Shown piece after piece: positions 34,905 to 43,107 of a stretch of DNA of 64,000 bases. The stretch is taken from assembly GCF_004361695.1 (NCBI RefSeq), contig NZ_SNVW01000003.1, positions 124,001 to 188,000 on the forward strand, written 5' to 3'. Position 1 is the first letter of the stretch. Each line of letters starts with the position of its first letter. A model generated the notes under the pieces. The model had not been told where the DNA came from. It searched no databases and worked only from the letters and a program-made list of their open reading frames with translations. Position numbers and translations under genes: made by a program. The DNA is from Curtobacterium flaccumfaciens (GTDB lineage Bacteria > Actinomycetota > Actinomycetes > Actinomycetales > Microbacteriaceae).

Positions 34905-36233
34905 ATGATCAGAACCACCCGTGCCACCACGGCACTGGCAGTGGCGGGAGCGGCGGCGCTCCTGCTCGCCGCGTGTTCCACCACAGGTAGTGCTTCACCG
35001 TCTTCCTCGGCGTCGAGCGGCGCGAAGAAGGACCCGGCTGCCAGTTGCAAGGCCCCCGACACCCCCGGCACCGAGGCGCTGAAGATCGGCACGATCCTGC
35101 CGCTCACCGGTTCGCTCGCGTACCTCAACCCGCCCGCCGAGTCCGGTGTCGGCCTCGCGGTGCAGGACATCAACGCGGCCGGCGGCGTGCTCGACAAGGA
35201 CGTCACGATCGACCCGGCCACCGACTCGGGCGACAGCAACGACATGACCGTGTCCAGCTCGGCGGCGACGAAGCTCGTCAACGCCAAGGTGCCGGTCGCG
35301 ATCGGCGCGGAGTCCTCGAGCGTCACGCTCAACGTCATCGACCAGCTGACGAGCAACTGCATCGTGGAGATCTCCCCCGCCAACACGGCGGCCGACCTCT
35401 CGGGCTACTCGTCGTACTACTACCGGACCGCTCCGCCGGACTCGGTGCAGGGCTCGGCGCTCGGCCAGCTCGTCACGGGTGACGGCAACGCCAAGGTCGC
35501 CTTCCTGGTCTTCAACGACACCTACGGCACGGGCCTCCGCAACACCGTGCAGAAGGCGGTCGAGGACTCCGGCGGCTCGGTCGTCTACGGCGGCAAGGGC
35601 AAGGGTCAGGAGTTCCCGCCCGGACAGACCACGTTCTCGTCCGAGGTGACGGCCGCGCTGGCCACGAAGCCCGACGCGATCGTCGTCCTGGCCTTCGACG
35701 AGACGAAGTCGATCATCCCCGAGCTCGTCTCGCAGGGGAACAAGGCGAAGATCTACATGTCGGACGGCAACACGGCCGACTACTCGAAGGACTTCGACAA
35801 GGGCACGCTGACCGGCGCGCAGGGCACCATCCCCGGTGCCTCGCCGAAGGACGAGTTCAAGCAGCAGCTCGCCGACTTCTACAAGAAGTCGTCCGGCAAG
35901 GACCTCGCCGACTACTCGTACGCGGCCGAGTCCTACGACGCCACCGTCCTCGCCGCGCTGGCCGCGGTGAAGGGCAAGGGCACGGACTCGGGCACCATCC
36001 AGGCCAACATGGCGAAGGTGTCCGGGGCCGACGGCGGCACCGAGTGCTCGACGTTCAAGGACTGCGTCGCCCTGCTCGACAAGGGTGAGGACATCCACTA
36101 CACGGGTCCGTCGGGCATCGGTCCGTTCGACGACAACAACGACCCGTCGAGCGCCTACATCGGCATCTACAAGTTCGACGGCGACAACAAGCCCGTCTAC
36201 CAGAGCGCCATCCAGGGCTCGATCAAGAAGTAG
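34905..36233 (+). CDS. livJ: Branched-chain amino-acid ABC transporter, substrate-binding lipoprotein
   Basis: A 442-residue secreted lipoprotein: a lipobox LLLAACS with the lipidated Cys near residue 26, a Ser-rich linker, then a periplasmic-binding type I fold starting LKIGTILPLTGSLAYLNPP. The long hydrophilic loops and final YKFDGDNKPVYQ resemble the HAAT family. It captures branched-chain amino acids or a related ligand for LivHMGF, which are encoded divergently across guaB. ATG start; TAGCTT about 80 nt upstream may be its -10. The purine-rich stretch near 34865 is a poor ribosome-binding site. Confidence 0.92.
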   Translation: MIRTTRATTALAVAGAAALLLAACSTTGSASPSSSASSGAKKDPAASCKAPDTPGTEALKIGTILPLTGSLAYLNPPAESGVGLAVQDINAAGGVLDKDVTIDPATDSGDSNDMTVSSSAATKLVNAKVPVAIGAESSSVTLNVIDQLTSNCIVEISPANTAADLSGYSSYYYRTAPPDSVQGSALGQLVTGDGNAKVAFLVFNDTYGTGLRNTVQKAVEDSGGSVVYGGKGKGQEFPPGQTTFSSEVTAALATKPDAIVVLAFDETKSIIPELVSQGNKAKIYMSDGNTADYSKDFDKGTLTGAQGTIPGASPKDEFKQQLADFYKKSSGKDLADYSYAAESYDATVLAALAAVKGKGTDSGTIQANMAKVSGADGGTECSTFKDCVALLDKGEDIHYTGPSGIGPFDDNNDPSSAYIGIYKFDGDNKPVYQSAIQGSIKK

Positions 36234-36255
36234 ACACCGGGCACCACCTCACGAG

Positions 36256-36296
36256 AGCGACAGTTCTCCGCGGATCCCCCGTGGAGAACTGTCGCT
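36256..36296. terminator. Bidirectional hairpin between livJ and rarD
   Basis: Arms AGCGACAGTTCTCCGCGG and CCGTGGAGAACTGTCGCT (18 bp, one mismatch) around a 5-nt loop, followed by TTTCG. It lies 22 nt past livJ in a convergent gap. Confidence 0.85.
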
Positions 36297-36316
36297 TTCG
36301 CGTTGGTACGGCGCAG

Positions 36317-36415
36317 GGCTGCGAGGGCGGGCGGGCGCGGGCGGGCGGGCGGGCGCGGGGCGCGCGGGAGGGCGGGAGGGCGGGCGCGGGCGCGGCGGGC
36401 GGCCTGGAGGCGCGG
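36317..36415. repeat. G-run tract with dispersed element
   Basis: About 85 bases of GGGCGGGCGCGGG-type simple sequence on the plus strand, able in principle to form G-quadruplexes. It ends in the dispersed CCTGGAGGCGCGG half-element (36403-36415) directly before the rarD stop. Confidence 0.7.
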
Positions 36416-36425
36416 GTCGGGCCCG

Positions 36426-37388
36426 TCAGACCGGCTCGGCCGCCGTGGGTGCGAGCGCCCGGCGCCGGGATGCCCGAGCCGCCGCGAAGGAGTCGACGGT
36501 CAGGATGACCAGCGCGAGCCACACGATGCCGAAGCCGAACCACCGTGCTCCCGACATCGGCTCGTGCTGCACGACCACACCGACGAGCAGCTGCATGATC
36601 GGCGCGAGGTACTGCGTCAGCCCAAGCGTGGACAGGCTCACCCGCCGCGCCGACGACGCGAACAGCAGCAGCGGCACCGCCGTCGCCGGCCCGGTCAGCA
36701 GCGTGACGAGGACGTGCACCCCGCCCTCGCTCGTGAACGTCAGCCCGCCACCGAGGCCGGTCGTGCCGAGCACGACCAGCGCCACGACGGCGATCGGCAG
36801 CAGCCACACGGTCTCGATCGTCAGGCCGCTGAGGGCGTCCACGGTGCCGCCGACCCGCTTCTTCACGAGGCCGTACAGACCGAACGAGAACGCCAGCGCG
36901 AGGGAGATCCACGGCATCCGGCCGTAGCCGACCGCGATCACGACGACCGCCACGACGCTGATGCCGACCGCCACCCACTGCGCGGGCCGCAGCCGTTCGC
37001 GCAGGACCAGCACGCCGAGCGCGATCGTGACGAGCGGGTTGATGAAGTACCCGAGCGCCGCCTCGACCGTGTGACCGGTGGTCGTCGCCGCGACGTACAC
37101 GGTCCAGTTCACCAGGATGAGCACCGCGGCCAGCCCCATCACGAGCATCACCCGCCGCTGCGCCATGAGGGTGCGGGTCCGGAGCCACGAGCGGGTCACG
37201 GCGATGGCGATCGCGCAGAACACCAGCCCGAAGACGATGCGCCACGCGACGATCTCGAACGCGCCGGCGGGGGCCATCGCCGCGAAGAGCAGCGGCATGA
37301 GGCCCCAGAGCCCGTACGCGACGATGCCCTGGACGACACCGACGGATGCCTCGCTGCGGGGCGGACGCGTCGGACTCGGTTCACTCAC
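36426..37388 (-). CDS. rarD: EamA/RarD family transporter
   Basis: A 320-residue protein with ten helices in two EamA repeats. GLWGLMPLLFAAMAPAGAFE near residue 28 and NWTVYVAATTTGHTVEAALGYFINPL near residue 95 are RarD hallmarks. The family is linked to chloramphenicol sensitivity and drug/metabolite export, but the substrate is unknown. GTG start with TAGGAT 6 nt upstream, so leaderless. It converges with livJ. Confidence 0.9.
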   Translation of the reverse strand: MSEPSPTRPPRSEASVGVVQGIVAYGLWGLMPLLFAAMAPAGAFEIVAWRIVFGLVFCAIAIAVTRSWLRTRTLMAQRRVMLVMGLAAVLILVNWTVYVAATTTGHTVEAALGYFINPLVTIALGVLVLRERLRPAQWVAVGISVVAVVVIAVGYGRMPWISLALAFSFGLYGLVKKRVGGTVDALSGLTIETVWLLPIAVVALVVLGTTGLGGGLTFTSEGGVHVLVTLLTGPATAVPLLLFASSARRVSLSTLGLTQYLAPIMQLLVGVVVQHEPMSGARWFGFGIVWLALVILTVDSFAAARASRRRALAPTAAEPV

Positions 37389-37394
37389 GGAACC

Positions 37395-37400
37395 ATCCTA
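37395..37400 (-). promoter_or_regulatory. -10 box of rarD, leaderless
   Basis: TAGGAT on the minus strand, 6 nt before the GTG at 37388. Confidence 0.55.
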
Positions 37401-37470
37401 GGAAGCCGGACCGACGCTGCGGGGGCGCACCGTGCCTCCCGGCCGCCGGAACGCGACCACGAGCCGGACG

Positions 37471-37510
37471 CGAGAACGCCCCACCGGCCAGAGCCAGCGG
37501 GGCGTTCTCG
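37471..37510 (-). terminator. Terminator of groES
   Basis: CGAGAACGCCCC and GGGGCGTTCTCG form a perfect 12-bp stem 13 nt past the groES stop. Confidence 0.88.
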
Positions 37511-37523
37511 GTGAGTACGGGAC

Positions 37524-37820
37524 TCAGTGCTCGATGACCGCGAGGACGTCGCGGGCCGAGAGGACGAGGAGGTCCTCGCCCGAGTACTTGACCTCGGTGC
37601 CGCCGTACTTCGAGTAGATGACCTTGTCACCCACGGCGACGTCCAGCGGGACGCGGTTGCCGTTGTCGTCGATACGACCCGGACCCACTGCGACGACCTC
37701 GCCCTCCTGGGGCTTCTCCTTCGCGGTGTCCGGGATGACCAGACCGGAAGCGGTGGTCTGCTCCGCCTCGACCTGGCGGATGACGATGCGATCCTCGAGC
37801 GGCTTGATGCTGACGGCCAC
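37524..37820 (-). CDS. groES: Co-chaperonin GroES
   Basis: The 98-residue lid of the GroEL chaperonin. It begins [20 protein letters not shown], contains the mobile loop [17 protein letters not shown] and the roof region [12 protein letters not shown], and ends DVLAVIEH. There is no groEL downstream: its terminator lies 13 nt after the stop, followed by rarD, so groEL must be elsewhere. Regulation by HrcA is indicated by two CIRCE operators between it and the divergent methyltransferase gene. Confidence 0.97.
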   Translation of the reverse strand: MAVSIKPLEDRIVIRQVEAEQTTASGLVIPDTAKEKPQEGEVVAVGPGRIDDNGNRVPLDVAVGDKVIYSKYGGTEVKYSGEDLLVLSARDVLAVIEH

Positions 37821-37868
37821 GGTGACCTCTTCTTTCTCGGTGGAGACTCGGTACTGATGAAAACCGGG

Positions 37869-37895
37869 TTGGCACTACGCACAGGAGAGTGCCAA
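37869..37895. promoter_or_regulatory. CIRCE operator 1 (HrcA site)
   Basis: TTGGCACTA, 9 bases, GAGTGCCAA: the CIRCE inverted repeat with one mismatched arm position, about 50 nt upstream of groES. Confidence 0.88.
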
Positions 37896-37914
37896 CGCCA
37901 ACTCTAGGAGGTCG

Positions 37915-37941
37915 TTGGCACTCGGTCAATCCGAGTGCCAA
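37915..37941. promoter_or_regulatory. CIRCE operator 2 (HrcA site)
   Basis: TTGGCACTC, 9 bases, GAGTGCCAA: a perfect inverted repeat with canonical spacing, 46 nt from the first. It lies 39 nt upstream of the methyltransferase start, so it may control both directions. Confidence 0.92.
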
Positions 37942-37980
37942 CCCAGGTCGAGCCTCTCGGCGACCTGGGAGGATCGACGC

Positions 37981-39183
37981 GTGGAAGCCGCCGACCTCGC
38001 CCAGTTGCTCACCCCCGCGGGGATGGCCTTGCTCGACCGTACCCCGGCCGTCTCGGACGGCGGTGAGATCGTGCGGGTCGTCGCTCGGCTGCGGGCCGAG
38101 GGGCACGACCCCGGGCTCGTCGCGGCGGTCCTGACGCAGGCGAAGCTGCGGCAGAAGGCGCGGGGGAAGTTCGGCGAGTTCGCGGCCCGCATGCTCTTCA
38201 CCGAGGCCGGCCTCGAGCAGGCGACCCGGCTGCAGGTCGCCGCGCAGCACGCCGGACGGTTCGCCGCCGCGGGACTGACCCGGGTCGCCGACCTCGGGTG
38301 CGGGATCGGCGGGGACGCGCTGGCGATGGCGGCGCTCGACCTCGACGTGACCGCCGTCGACCGCGACGAGGTGACCGCGGCCGTCGCCACGCACAACCTC
38401 TCGCCCTGGCCGAACGCCCGGGTCGAACTCGGCGACGCGGCGTCGTTCGACCTGTCCACCGTCGACGGCGTCTGGATGGACCCGGCACGACGGACCTCCG
38501 GCCACTCCGACACCCGACGGCTCGCCGACCCGGACGACTGGTCGCCCTCGCTCGACACGGTGTTCGCAGCCGCGACGACGACCCCCACCGGCGTGAAGCT
38601 CGGCCCGGGCGTCGACCGCGACCTCATCCCGGACACCGCCGAGGCGCAGTGGACGTCCGTCGACCGCGAGGTCGTCGAGCTCGCCCTCTGGTTCGGCCCC
38701 CTCGCCCGACCGGGCGTCCGCCGTGCCGCGACCGTGATCGGGTCGCACGGCATCGCCGAACTCGTCGGGGCCGCCGATGCCGAGGACGTCGAGGTCGGCC
38801 CGCTCGGCGCCTACCTCTACGAGCCGGACGGCGCCGTCATCCGGGCGCGGCTCATCGGGGACCTCGCGCGCTCCCTCGACGGCCGCATGCTCTCCGACGG
38901 CATCGCGTACGTCAGTTCCGACCGAGCCGTCGTCACCCCGTTCGCGCAGGGGTTCCGGGTGCTCGACACGATGCCGCTCGACGTGAAGAAGCTCGCGGCA
39001 CGCCTGGCGTCCGACGACATCGGCACGGTGGAGATCAAGAAGCGCGGCGTCGACGTCGACCCGGCGCAGTTCCGCAAGCGGCTGCGGCTCCGCGGCAGCG
39101 GTCGCGTCACGCTCGTGCTCACCCGCCTGGAGGGACGGCACACCGCGATCCTGTGCGAGCGGCTCGCCGACGTGGCCGGGTAG
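37981..39183 (+). CDS. Class I SAM-dependent methyltransferase with THUMP-like C-terminal domain
   Basis: A 400-residue protein. An N-terminal helical region (residues 1-95) leads into a Rossmann fold with the SAM motif VADLGCGIGGDALAMA near residue 100. The post-II region is GVWMDPARRTSGHSDTRR, where DPAR is typical of this family. The final about 80 residues (GTVEIKKRGVDVDPAQFRKR) form the THUMP-like domain. The natural substrate is not known; an RNA is plausible. GTG at 37981 follows GGGAGGATC. It is divergent from groES with the second CIRCE site in its promoter. Its 3' end is part of a three-copy tandem repeat. Confidence 0.88.
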   Translation: MEAADLAQLLTPAGMALLDRTPAVSDGGEIVRVVARLRAEGHDPGLVAAVLTQAKLRQKARGKFGEFAARMLFTEAGLEQATRLQVAAQHAGRFAAAGLTRVADLGCGIGGDALAMAALDLDVTAVDRDEVTAAVATHNLSPWPNARVELGDAASFDLSTVDGVWMDPARRTSGHSDTRRLADPDDWSPSLDTVFAAATTTPTGVKLGPGVDRDLIPDTAEAQWTSVDREVVELALWFGPLARPGVRRAATVIGSHGIAELVGAADAEDVEVGPLGAYLYEPDGAVIRARLIGDLARSLDGRMLSDGIAYVSSDRAVVTPFAQGFRVLDTMPLDVKKLAARLASDDIGTVEIKKRGVDVDPAQFRKRLRLRGSGRVTLVLTRLEGRHTAILCERLADVAG

Positions 39184-39249
39184 GGCGCGGGGCGCCGACG
39201 TGGCCGGGTCGGGCGCGGGGCGCCGACGTGGCCGGGTCGGGCGCGGGGC
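39166..39249. repeat. Three 28-bp tandem copies of the methyltransferase 3' end
   Basis: GCCGACGTGGCCGGG followed by T(A/C)GGGCGCGGGGC is repeated at 39166, 39194 and 39222. The first copy contains the last codons and the TAG stop; the later copies have TCG in its place. Confidence 0.92.
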
Positions 39250-39259
39250 GCGCCGCATC

Positions 39260-39321
39260 CGCACAACGCAAGTGGCCTCGAACCGCGGGATTCCGCGGTT
39301 CGAGGCCACTTCGGTTGTGCG
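39260..39321. terminator. Long bidirectional hairpin with CGCACAAC ends
   Basis: Arms 39260-39288 and 39293-39321 pair over 29 bp with minimal mismatch around the loop GATT. The ends read CGCACAAC and GTTGTGCG. It lies in the convergent gap between the methyltransferase and DUF4190 genes. Confidence 0.88.
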
Positions 39322-39352
39322 AACGGTCCGGCCGGCCGGCCGGCGGGCCGCG

Positions 39353-40174
39353 TCAGAGGATGAAGGCGCCGGAGTCGTAGCCGTTGTAGTCGTAGTCCGA
39401 CGAGTACGACCCGGAGATCGCCCCGAGGACCACGAAGAGCCCGACGATGAGGATGAACAGGCCCGTCAGGACCCATCCGCCGATGACACCGGCGAGCGCG
39501 AGTCCGCGGCCGCCCTCACCGGACTGCTTGATCTTGCCGAGGGCGATGTGCCCCATGATCGCGCCGGCGGGGCTCGCCAGGATCACGAGCGGCCAGATGA
39601 TGATGCCGCCGAACGCGAAGACGATCGAGAGGATCGCGAGCGTGTTCGTCTTCGGGCGCTGGGCGTACGGCTGGTAGCCGGTGGCGGCGTAGGGGTTCTG
39701 CGGGCCGGCCGCGTACGGGTTCTGCTGCCCCGACGCCGCGTACGGGTTCTGCGGGGCGCCGTACCCGGGCTGGCCGTACTGGCCGCCCTGCTGCCCGTAC
39801 TGCTGGCCGGGGGCCGCGTACGGGTTCTGCTGGGCGCCGGAGCCCGGCTGCCCGTTCGGCTGGCCGTACTGCCCGTTCGGCTGGCTGTACTGCCCGTTCG
39901 GCTGGCCGTACTGGCTGCCCTGGCCAGGTGCGGCGTACGGGTTCTGCGGCGCCGCGTACCCGCCTGAGACGCCCTGCGCCGCCGATCCCTGACCGGACTG
40001 CGCCCACGGGTCGTTCGGCGCCGGGGCGGGTGCGGATGCCGGGGCTTCCGGGGCGGAGGCGCCGTACTGCTGGGGCTGTCCGGACGGCTGCGCGCCCTGC
40101 TCCGGCTGGTTCGTCGACGCGCCGCCCTCCGGCGTCGTCTCGCCCGGCTTCGGCCACTGGTTCTGATCGGACAC
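39353..40174 (-). CDS. DUF4190 domain membrane protein with Gln/Pro/Tyr repeat region
   Basis: A 273-residue protein. Residues 1-165 are a low-complexity cytoplasmic region with tandem NPYAA and QYGQPNG-type repeats. Residues about 175-250 hold two hydrophobic segments around the DUF4190 core (ILSIVFAFGGIIIWPLVILA, GAIMGHIALGKIKQSGEGGRGLALAGVIGGW). It ends with a Tyr/Asp-rich extracytoplasmic tail. The function is unknown; such repeats are often spatial or protein-interaction platforms at the membrane. The GTG start at 40174 follows GAGAGGGGTGG. Confidence 0.87.
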   Translation of the reverse strand: MSDQNQWPKPGETTPEGGASTNQPEQGAQPSGQPQQYGASAPEAPASAPAPAPNDPWAQSGQGSAAQGVSGGYAAPQNPYAAPGQGSQYGQPNGQYSQPNGQYGQPNGQPGSGAQQNPYAAPGQQYGQQGGQYGQPGYGAPQNPYAASGQQNPYAAGPQNPYAATGYQPYAQRPKTNTLAILSIVFAFGGIIIWPLVILASPAGAIMGHIALGKIKQSGEGGRGLALAGVIGGWVLTGLFILIVGLFVVLGAISGSYSSDYDYNGYDSGAFIL

Positions 40175-40280
40175 CGTCCACCCCTCTCGGCACCTCGGTC
40201 GTCGGTGCCCTGTGAATCCTCCCACAGACGACCCACCGCTGCGCCGGACGTCGGCGCGGACGCCGGGGCCCGGCCGCGGG

Positions 40281-41330
40281 TCAGACCTGGACGGTCGTCA
40301 CCGGCAGCGTCGAGTCCGCCGCGATGCCGAGGTCGCTCGGCGCGTGTCCCTCGGCGACGAGTCGGGCGCCGACCGCAGCGATCATCGCGCCGTTGTCGGT
40401 GCACAGGTCGAGCGGCGGGATCCGGAGCTCGACCCCGGCCGCCGCACAGCGTTCCTCGGCCACCGTCCGGAGCCGCGCGTTCGCCACGACGCCGCCGCCG
40501 AGCAGGAGCCGGTTCACCCCGGTGTCCCGGCAGGCGTTGAGCGCCTTCGTGACGAGCACGTCGACCACGGCCTCGCGGAAGCTCGCGGCGACGTCCGCCA
40601 CGGGGACCTCGCGCGCCTCGTCGCGGCAGCGTTCCACCCAGCGTGCAACGGAGGTCTTCAGCCCGGAGAACGAGAAGTCGTATCGGTGCGCGGCCATGTC
40701 CTTCGGCAGCGTCAGGCCGCGGGGGAACCGGATCGCCGTCGGGTCGCCGTCGGCCGCCGCCCGGTCGATCTGCGGCCCGCCGGGGTACGGCAGACCGAGC
40801 AATCGCGCGACCTTGTCGAACGCCTCGCCCGCGGCGTCGTCGATGGTCTCACCGAGGAGTTCGACGTCGCCGACCAGGTCGCGCACCAGCAGCAGCGACG
40901 TGTGCCCGCCGGACACCAGCAGCGCCACCGTCGGCAGGTCGATCTCGCTGCCGTCCACCCGCAGGACGTCCGCCCCGACGTGCCCGACGAGGTGGTTCAC
41001 GCCGTACAGGGGCTTGCCCGTCGCGACGGCGAGCGCCTTCGCGGCACCCACGCCCACCATGAGCGCACCTGCCAGCCCGGGGCCCGCCGTCACCGCGACG
41101 GCGTCGAGCTCGTCGAGCGTCACGCCCGCCTGCTCGAGCGCGGCCTCGAGCGTCGGTGTCATCGCTTCGAGGTGGGCGCGCGCGGCGACCTCGGGCACGA
41201 CGCCGCCGTACCGCGCGTGCTCCTCCATGCTCGACGCGATGACGTTCGCCAGCAGGGTGTTGCCCCGCACGATGCCGATGCCGGTCTCGTCGCAGCTCGT
41301 CTCGATGCCGAGCACCAGTGGTTCAGCCAC
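40281..41330 (-). CDS. tsaD: tRNA N6-threonylcarbamoyladenosine transferase subunit TsaD
   Basis: The catalytic ASKHA-fold subunit that transfers threonylcarbamoyl to A37 of ANN-decoding tRNAs, with TsaB and TsaE. The 349 residues start [16 protein letters not shown]. The motif [20 protein letters not shown] carries the metal-binding histidine, followed by [13 protein letters not shown] and [11 protein letters not shown]. It is translationally coupled to rimI (8-bp overlap). TsaE lies 8.7 kb away instead of in the same operon. Confidence 0.96.
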   Translation of the reverse strand: MAEPLVLGIETSCDETGIGIVRGNTLLANVIASSMEEHARYGGVVPEVAARAHLEAMTPTLEAALEQAGVTLDELDAVAVTAGPGLAGALMVGVGAAKALAVATGKPLYGVNHLVGHVGADVLRVDGSEIDLPTVALLVSGGHTSLLLVRDLVGDVELLGETIDDAAGEAFDKVARLLGLPYPGGPQIDRAAADGDPTAIRFPRGLTLPKDMAAHRYDFSFSGLKTSVARWVERCRDEAREVPVADVAASFREAVVDVLVTKALNACRDTGVNRLLLGGGVVANARLRTVAEERCAAAGVELRIPPLDLCTDNGAMIAAVGARLVAEGHAPSDLGIAADSTLPVTTVQV

Positions 41331-41850
41331 CGAGGGTCTCCTGTCCGATCGGTCCCGGGCCGTCCGTGGCCCGCTGCGGCAGCTCCGCCCGCATCACCCA
41401 CGCGTCGACGCCGTCCGGCTGGTAGTAGCGGGGGCGGACCGCGATCCGCTCGAAGCCGAACGCGGTGTACATCGCCTGCGCGACGGGGTTGTCGGCGCGG
41501 ACCTCGAGGAAGACCTCGTGCACGCCACGGCGCCGGGCCTCGTCGAGGAGCTCGGTGAAGAGCACCCGTCCGATGCCCTTCCCGCGCTGGTCGGCCGCGA
41601 CCGCGATGGTCTGCACGTCCGCCACCGGGTTGCCGGCGAGCGACGAGAGGCCGGCGTACCCGACGATGGACGGAGCCCCACCCTCGGTGGTCTCCACGAC
41701 GACGTAGTACCCGTGCGGCGAGTACAGCTCGCCGGACATCTGCGACGCCGACCACGCGTCCGTCGGGAACGACGCGTGCTCGAGCCACATGACGTCGTCG
41801 AGGTCCTGCGGGTGGGCGCGCCGCAGGCGCAGCCCGTCGGGCAGGGTCAC
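41323..41850 (-). CDS. rimI: Ribosomal protein S18 alanine N-acetyltransferase-type GNAT
   Basis: A 175-residue GNAT acetyltransferase in the standard tsaB-rimI-tsaD arrangement. The acetyl-CoA motif A is [20 protein letters not shown]. The motif B region is [20 protein letters not shown], followed by [15 protein letters not shown]. In E. coli RimI acetylates ribosomal protein S18; actinobacterial versions are broader. The GTG start overlaps the tsaB stop (GTGA). The C-terminal 25 residues ([16 protein letters not shown]) overlap tsaD. Confidence 0.92.
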   Translation of the reverse strand: MTLPDGLRLRRAHPQDLDDVMWLEHASFPTDAWSASQMSGELYSPHGYYVVVETTEGGAPSIVGYAGLSSLAGNPVADVQTIAVAADQRGKGIGRVLFTELLDEARRRGVHEVFLEVRADNPVAQAMYTAFGFERIAVRPRYYQPDGVDAWVMRAELPQRATDGPGPIGQETLGG

Positions 41851-42482
41851 TGCTTGACCCGCTTCGGCGCGCCCGGCACGGTCACGTCGGGGTCGCGCAG
41901 GTAGAGCGGGGTGTCGTCGGCGAAGGGCGCGCCGGAGGCGAGCCGGTCCGCGGCGATCGCCCCGAGCCTCCAGGCAGGGATGGACGCGACGGTCACGCGG
42001 TCCCAGCCCACCGCTTCGGGCCTGGAGGCGCGGATCGCCTCGTCGAGGTCGGCCGGCTTCGCGAGTCCGGGACCCGCGACCCGCGTGCCGGTCGCGTCGT
42101 AGGCGGTCCAGTAGACCTCGCGCCGGCGGGCGTCCGTCAGGACGACGAACGGGCCGGCCAGGCCGGCCGCGCGCTGGTCGGCGGCGACCGCGTCGTGGCT
42201 GACGAGGGGCAGGAACGGGACGCCGCGTGCCGCGGCGAAGGTGCGGGCGGCGGCGATGCCGACGCGGAGGCCGGTGAACGGGCCGGGGCCCATGCCGGCC
42301 ACGACGCCGGTGACCTCGGCGGGGGTGGTGCCGGACTCGGCGAAGACCTCGGCGAGGAACGGGCCGATCACCTCGGCGTGCCGGCGGCTGTCCTCGGTGT
42401 CGCGGGTCGCGAGCGCCTGGCCGGTCGTCGGGTCGACGACGGCGACGGAGGTCCCGGCGGAGGTGTCGATCGCGAGCAGCAC
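41847..42482 (-). CDS. tsaB: tRNA threonylcarbamoyladenosine biosynthesis protein TsaB
   Basis: A non-catalytic ASKHA partner that stabilises TsaD. From the GTG at 42482 (VLLAIDTSAGTSVAVV) it is 211 residues and contains GVVAGMGPGPFTGLRVGIA and VLTDARRREVYW. An upstream frame extends further, but the typical family N-terminus and a TACGAT box ending 6 nt before 42482 decide the start. The dispersed CCTGGAGGCGCGG element (42021-42033) encodes IRASRPE in the variable C-terminal half. Confidence 0.93.
   Translation of the reverse strand: MLLAIDTSAGTSVAVVDPTTGQALATRDTEDSRRHAEVIGPFLAEVFAESGTTPAEVTGVVAGMGPGPFTGLRVGIAAARTFAAARGVPFLPLVSHDAVAADQRAAGLAGPFVVLTDARRREVYWTAYDATGTRVAGPGLAKPADLDEAIRASRPEAVGWDRVTVASIPAWRLGAIAADRLASGAPFADDTPLYLRDPDVTVPGAPKRVKQ
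42021..42033. repeat. Dispersed CCTGGAGGCGCGG half-element in tsaB
   Basis: In-frame half-element, read on the minus strand as RASRP, in a poorly conserved region of TsaB. Confidence 0.65.
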
Positions 42483-42488
42483 CCGTCC

Positions 42489-42494
42489 ATCGTA
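42489..42494 (-). promoter_or_regulatory. -10 box of tsaB, leaderless
   Basis: TACGAT, 6 nt before the GTG at 42482. It gives the tsaB-rimI-tsaD unit its own promoter, consistent with the separation from tsaE. Confidence 0.55.
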
Positions 42495-42615
42495 GGCGGC
42501 GTTCACCCGTCGGGCGGGCTCGTCACGAGAGGACAACGATCATGTGAAATGTTTTCGTCCGGAGGTGTTGTCATCGCTACGTTTCCCGGAGGTCCACGCG
42601 ACGAAGGGCAACAAC

Positions 42616-42981
42616 GTGCGGCACGAGCAGTTCACGCAGAGCAGGACGGTTCGACGGTGGGACACCGTGCTGCGAATCGCCATCTGGCCGACATGGGGGG
42701 TCGGGTGCGTCGTCGGCGTGATCTGGTGTTGGCTCCTCGCCGCGACCACCGCCATCGGCCCCGTCACGCCAGATGACACCGCGTGTGCCAGGGCTCTCGT
42801 CGACACCGCCGCGACGGTCAGTGTCGTCGGAGCCAGCACGGCCATCGCCCTCGCGACCGCGCTCCTCGTCGTCCGCCGCGGAAGACGACCGATCGGGGCC
42901 ATGCTGGCGATCCTGGTGGCCGTTGCCTCTCCATGGCTTCCCCTCCAGATCGCCCTGAACACGACGATCGCAGGCGAGTAG
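42616..42981 (+). CDS. Hypothetical membrane protein (121 aa)
   Basis: Starts at GTG 42616 (VRHEQFTQSRTVRRWDTVLR) after GAAGGG; a longer form from the ATG at 42544 is possible. Three hydrophobic segments: WPTWGVGCVVGVIWCWLLAA, the AATVSVVGASTAIALATALL region, and MLAILVAVASPWLPLQIAL. No family recognised. It has somewhat lower GC upstream than its neighbours (GAAATGTTTTCG near 42550). It opens the segment that separates tsaB from tsaE and runs against the strand of the surrounding genes. Confidence 0.6.
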   Translation: MRHEQFTQSRTVRRWDTVLRIAIWPTWGVGCVVGVIWCWLLAATTAIGPVTPDDTACARALVDTAATVSVVGASTAIALATALLVVRRGRRPIGAMLAILVAVASPWLPLQIALNTTIAGE

Positions 42982-43063
42982 GCGCCTCGGCGCAGACCTG
43001 CCCGCGCGGCGGATCACCGGATCCGAACCGCAGGGTCGGTGATCGTGCCGCTCGCCGGACACG

Positions 43064-43100
43064 GGACGGGGCCGGGCCGCAGTGCGACCCGGCCCCGTCC
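43064..43100 (-). terminator. Terminator after the propeller protein gene
   Basis: GGACGGGGCCGGG pairs with CCCGGCCCCGTCC around a short loop, 8 nt past the stop of the 43108 gene. Confidence 0.85.
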
Positions 43101-43107
43101 GACCTGC

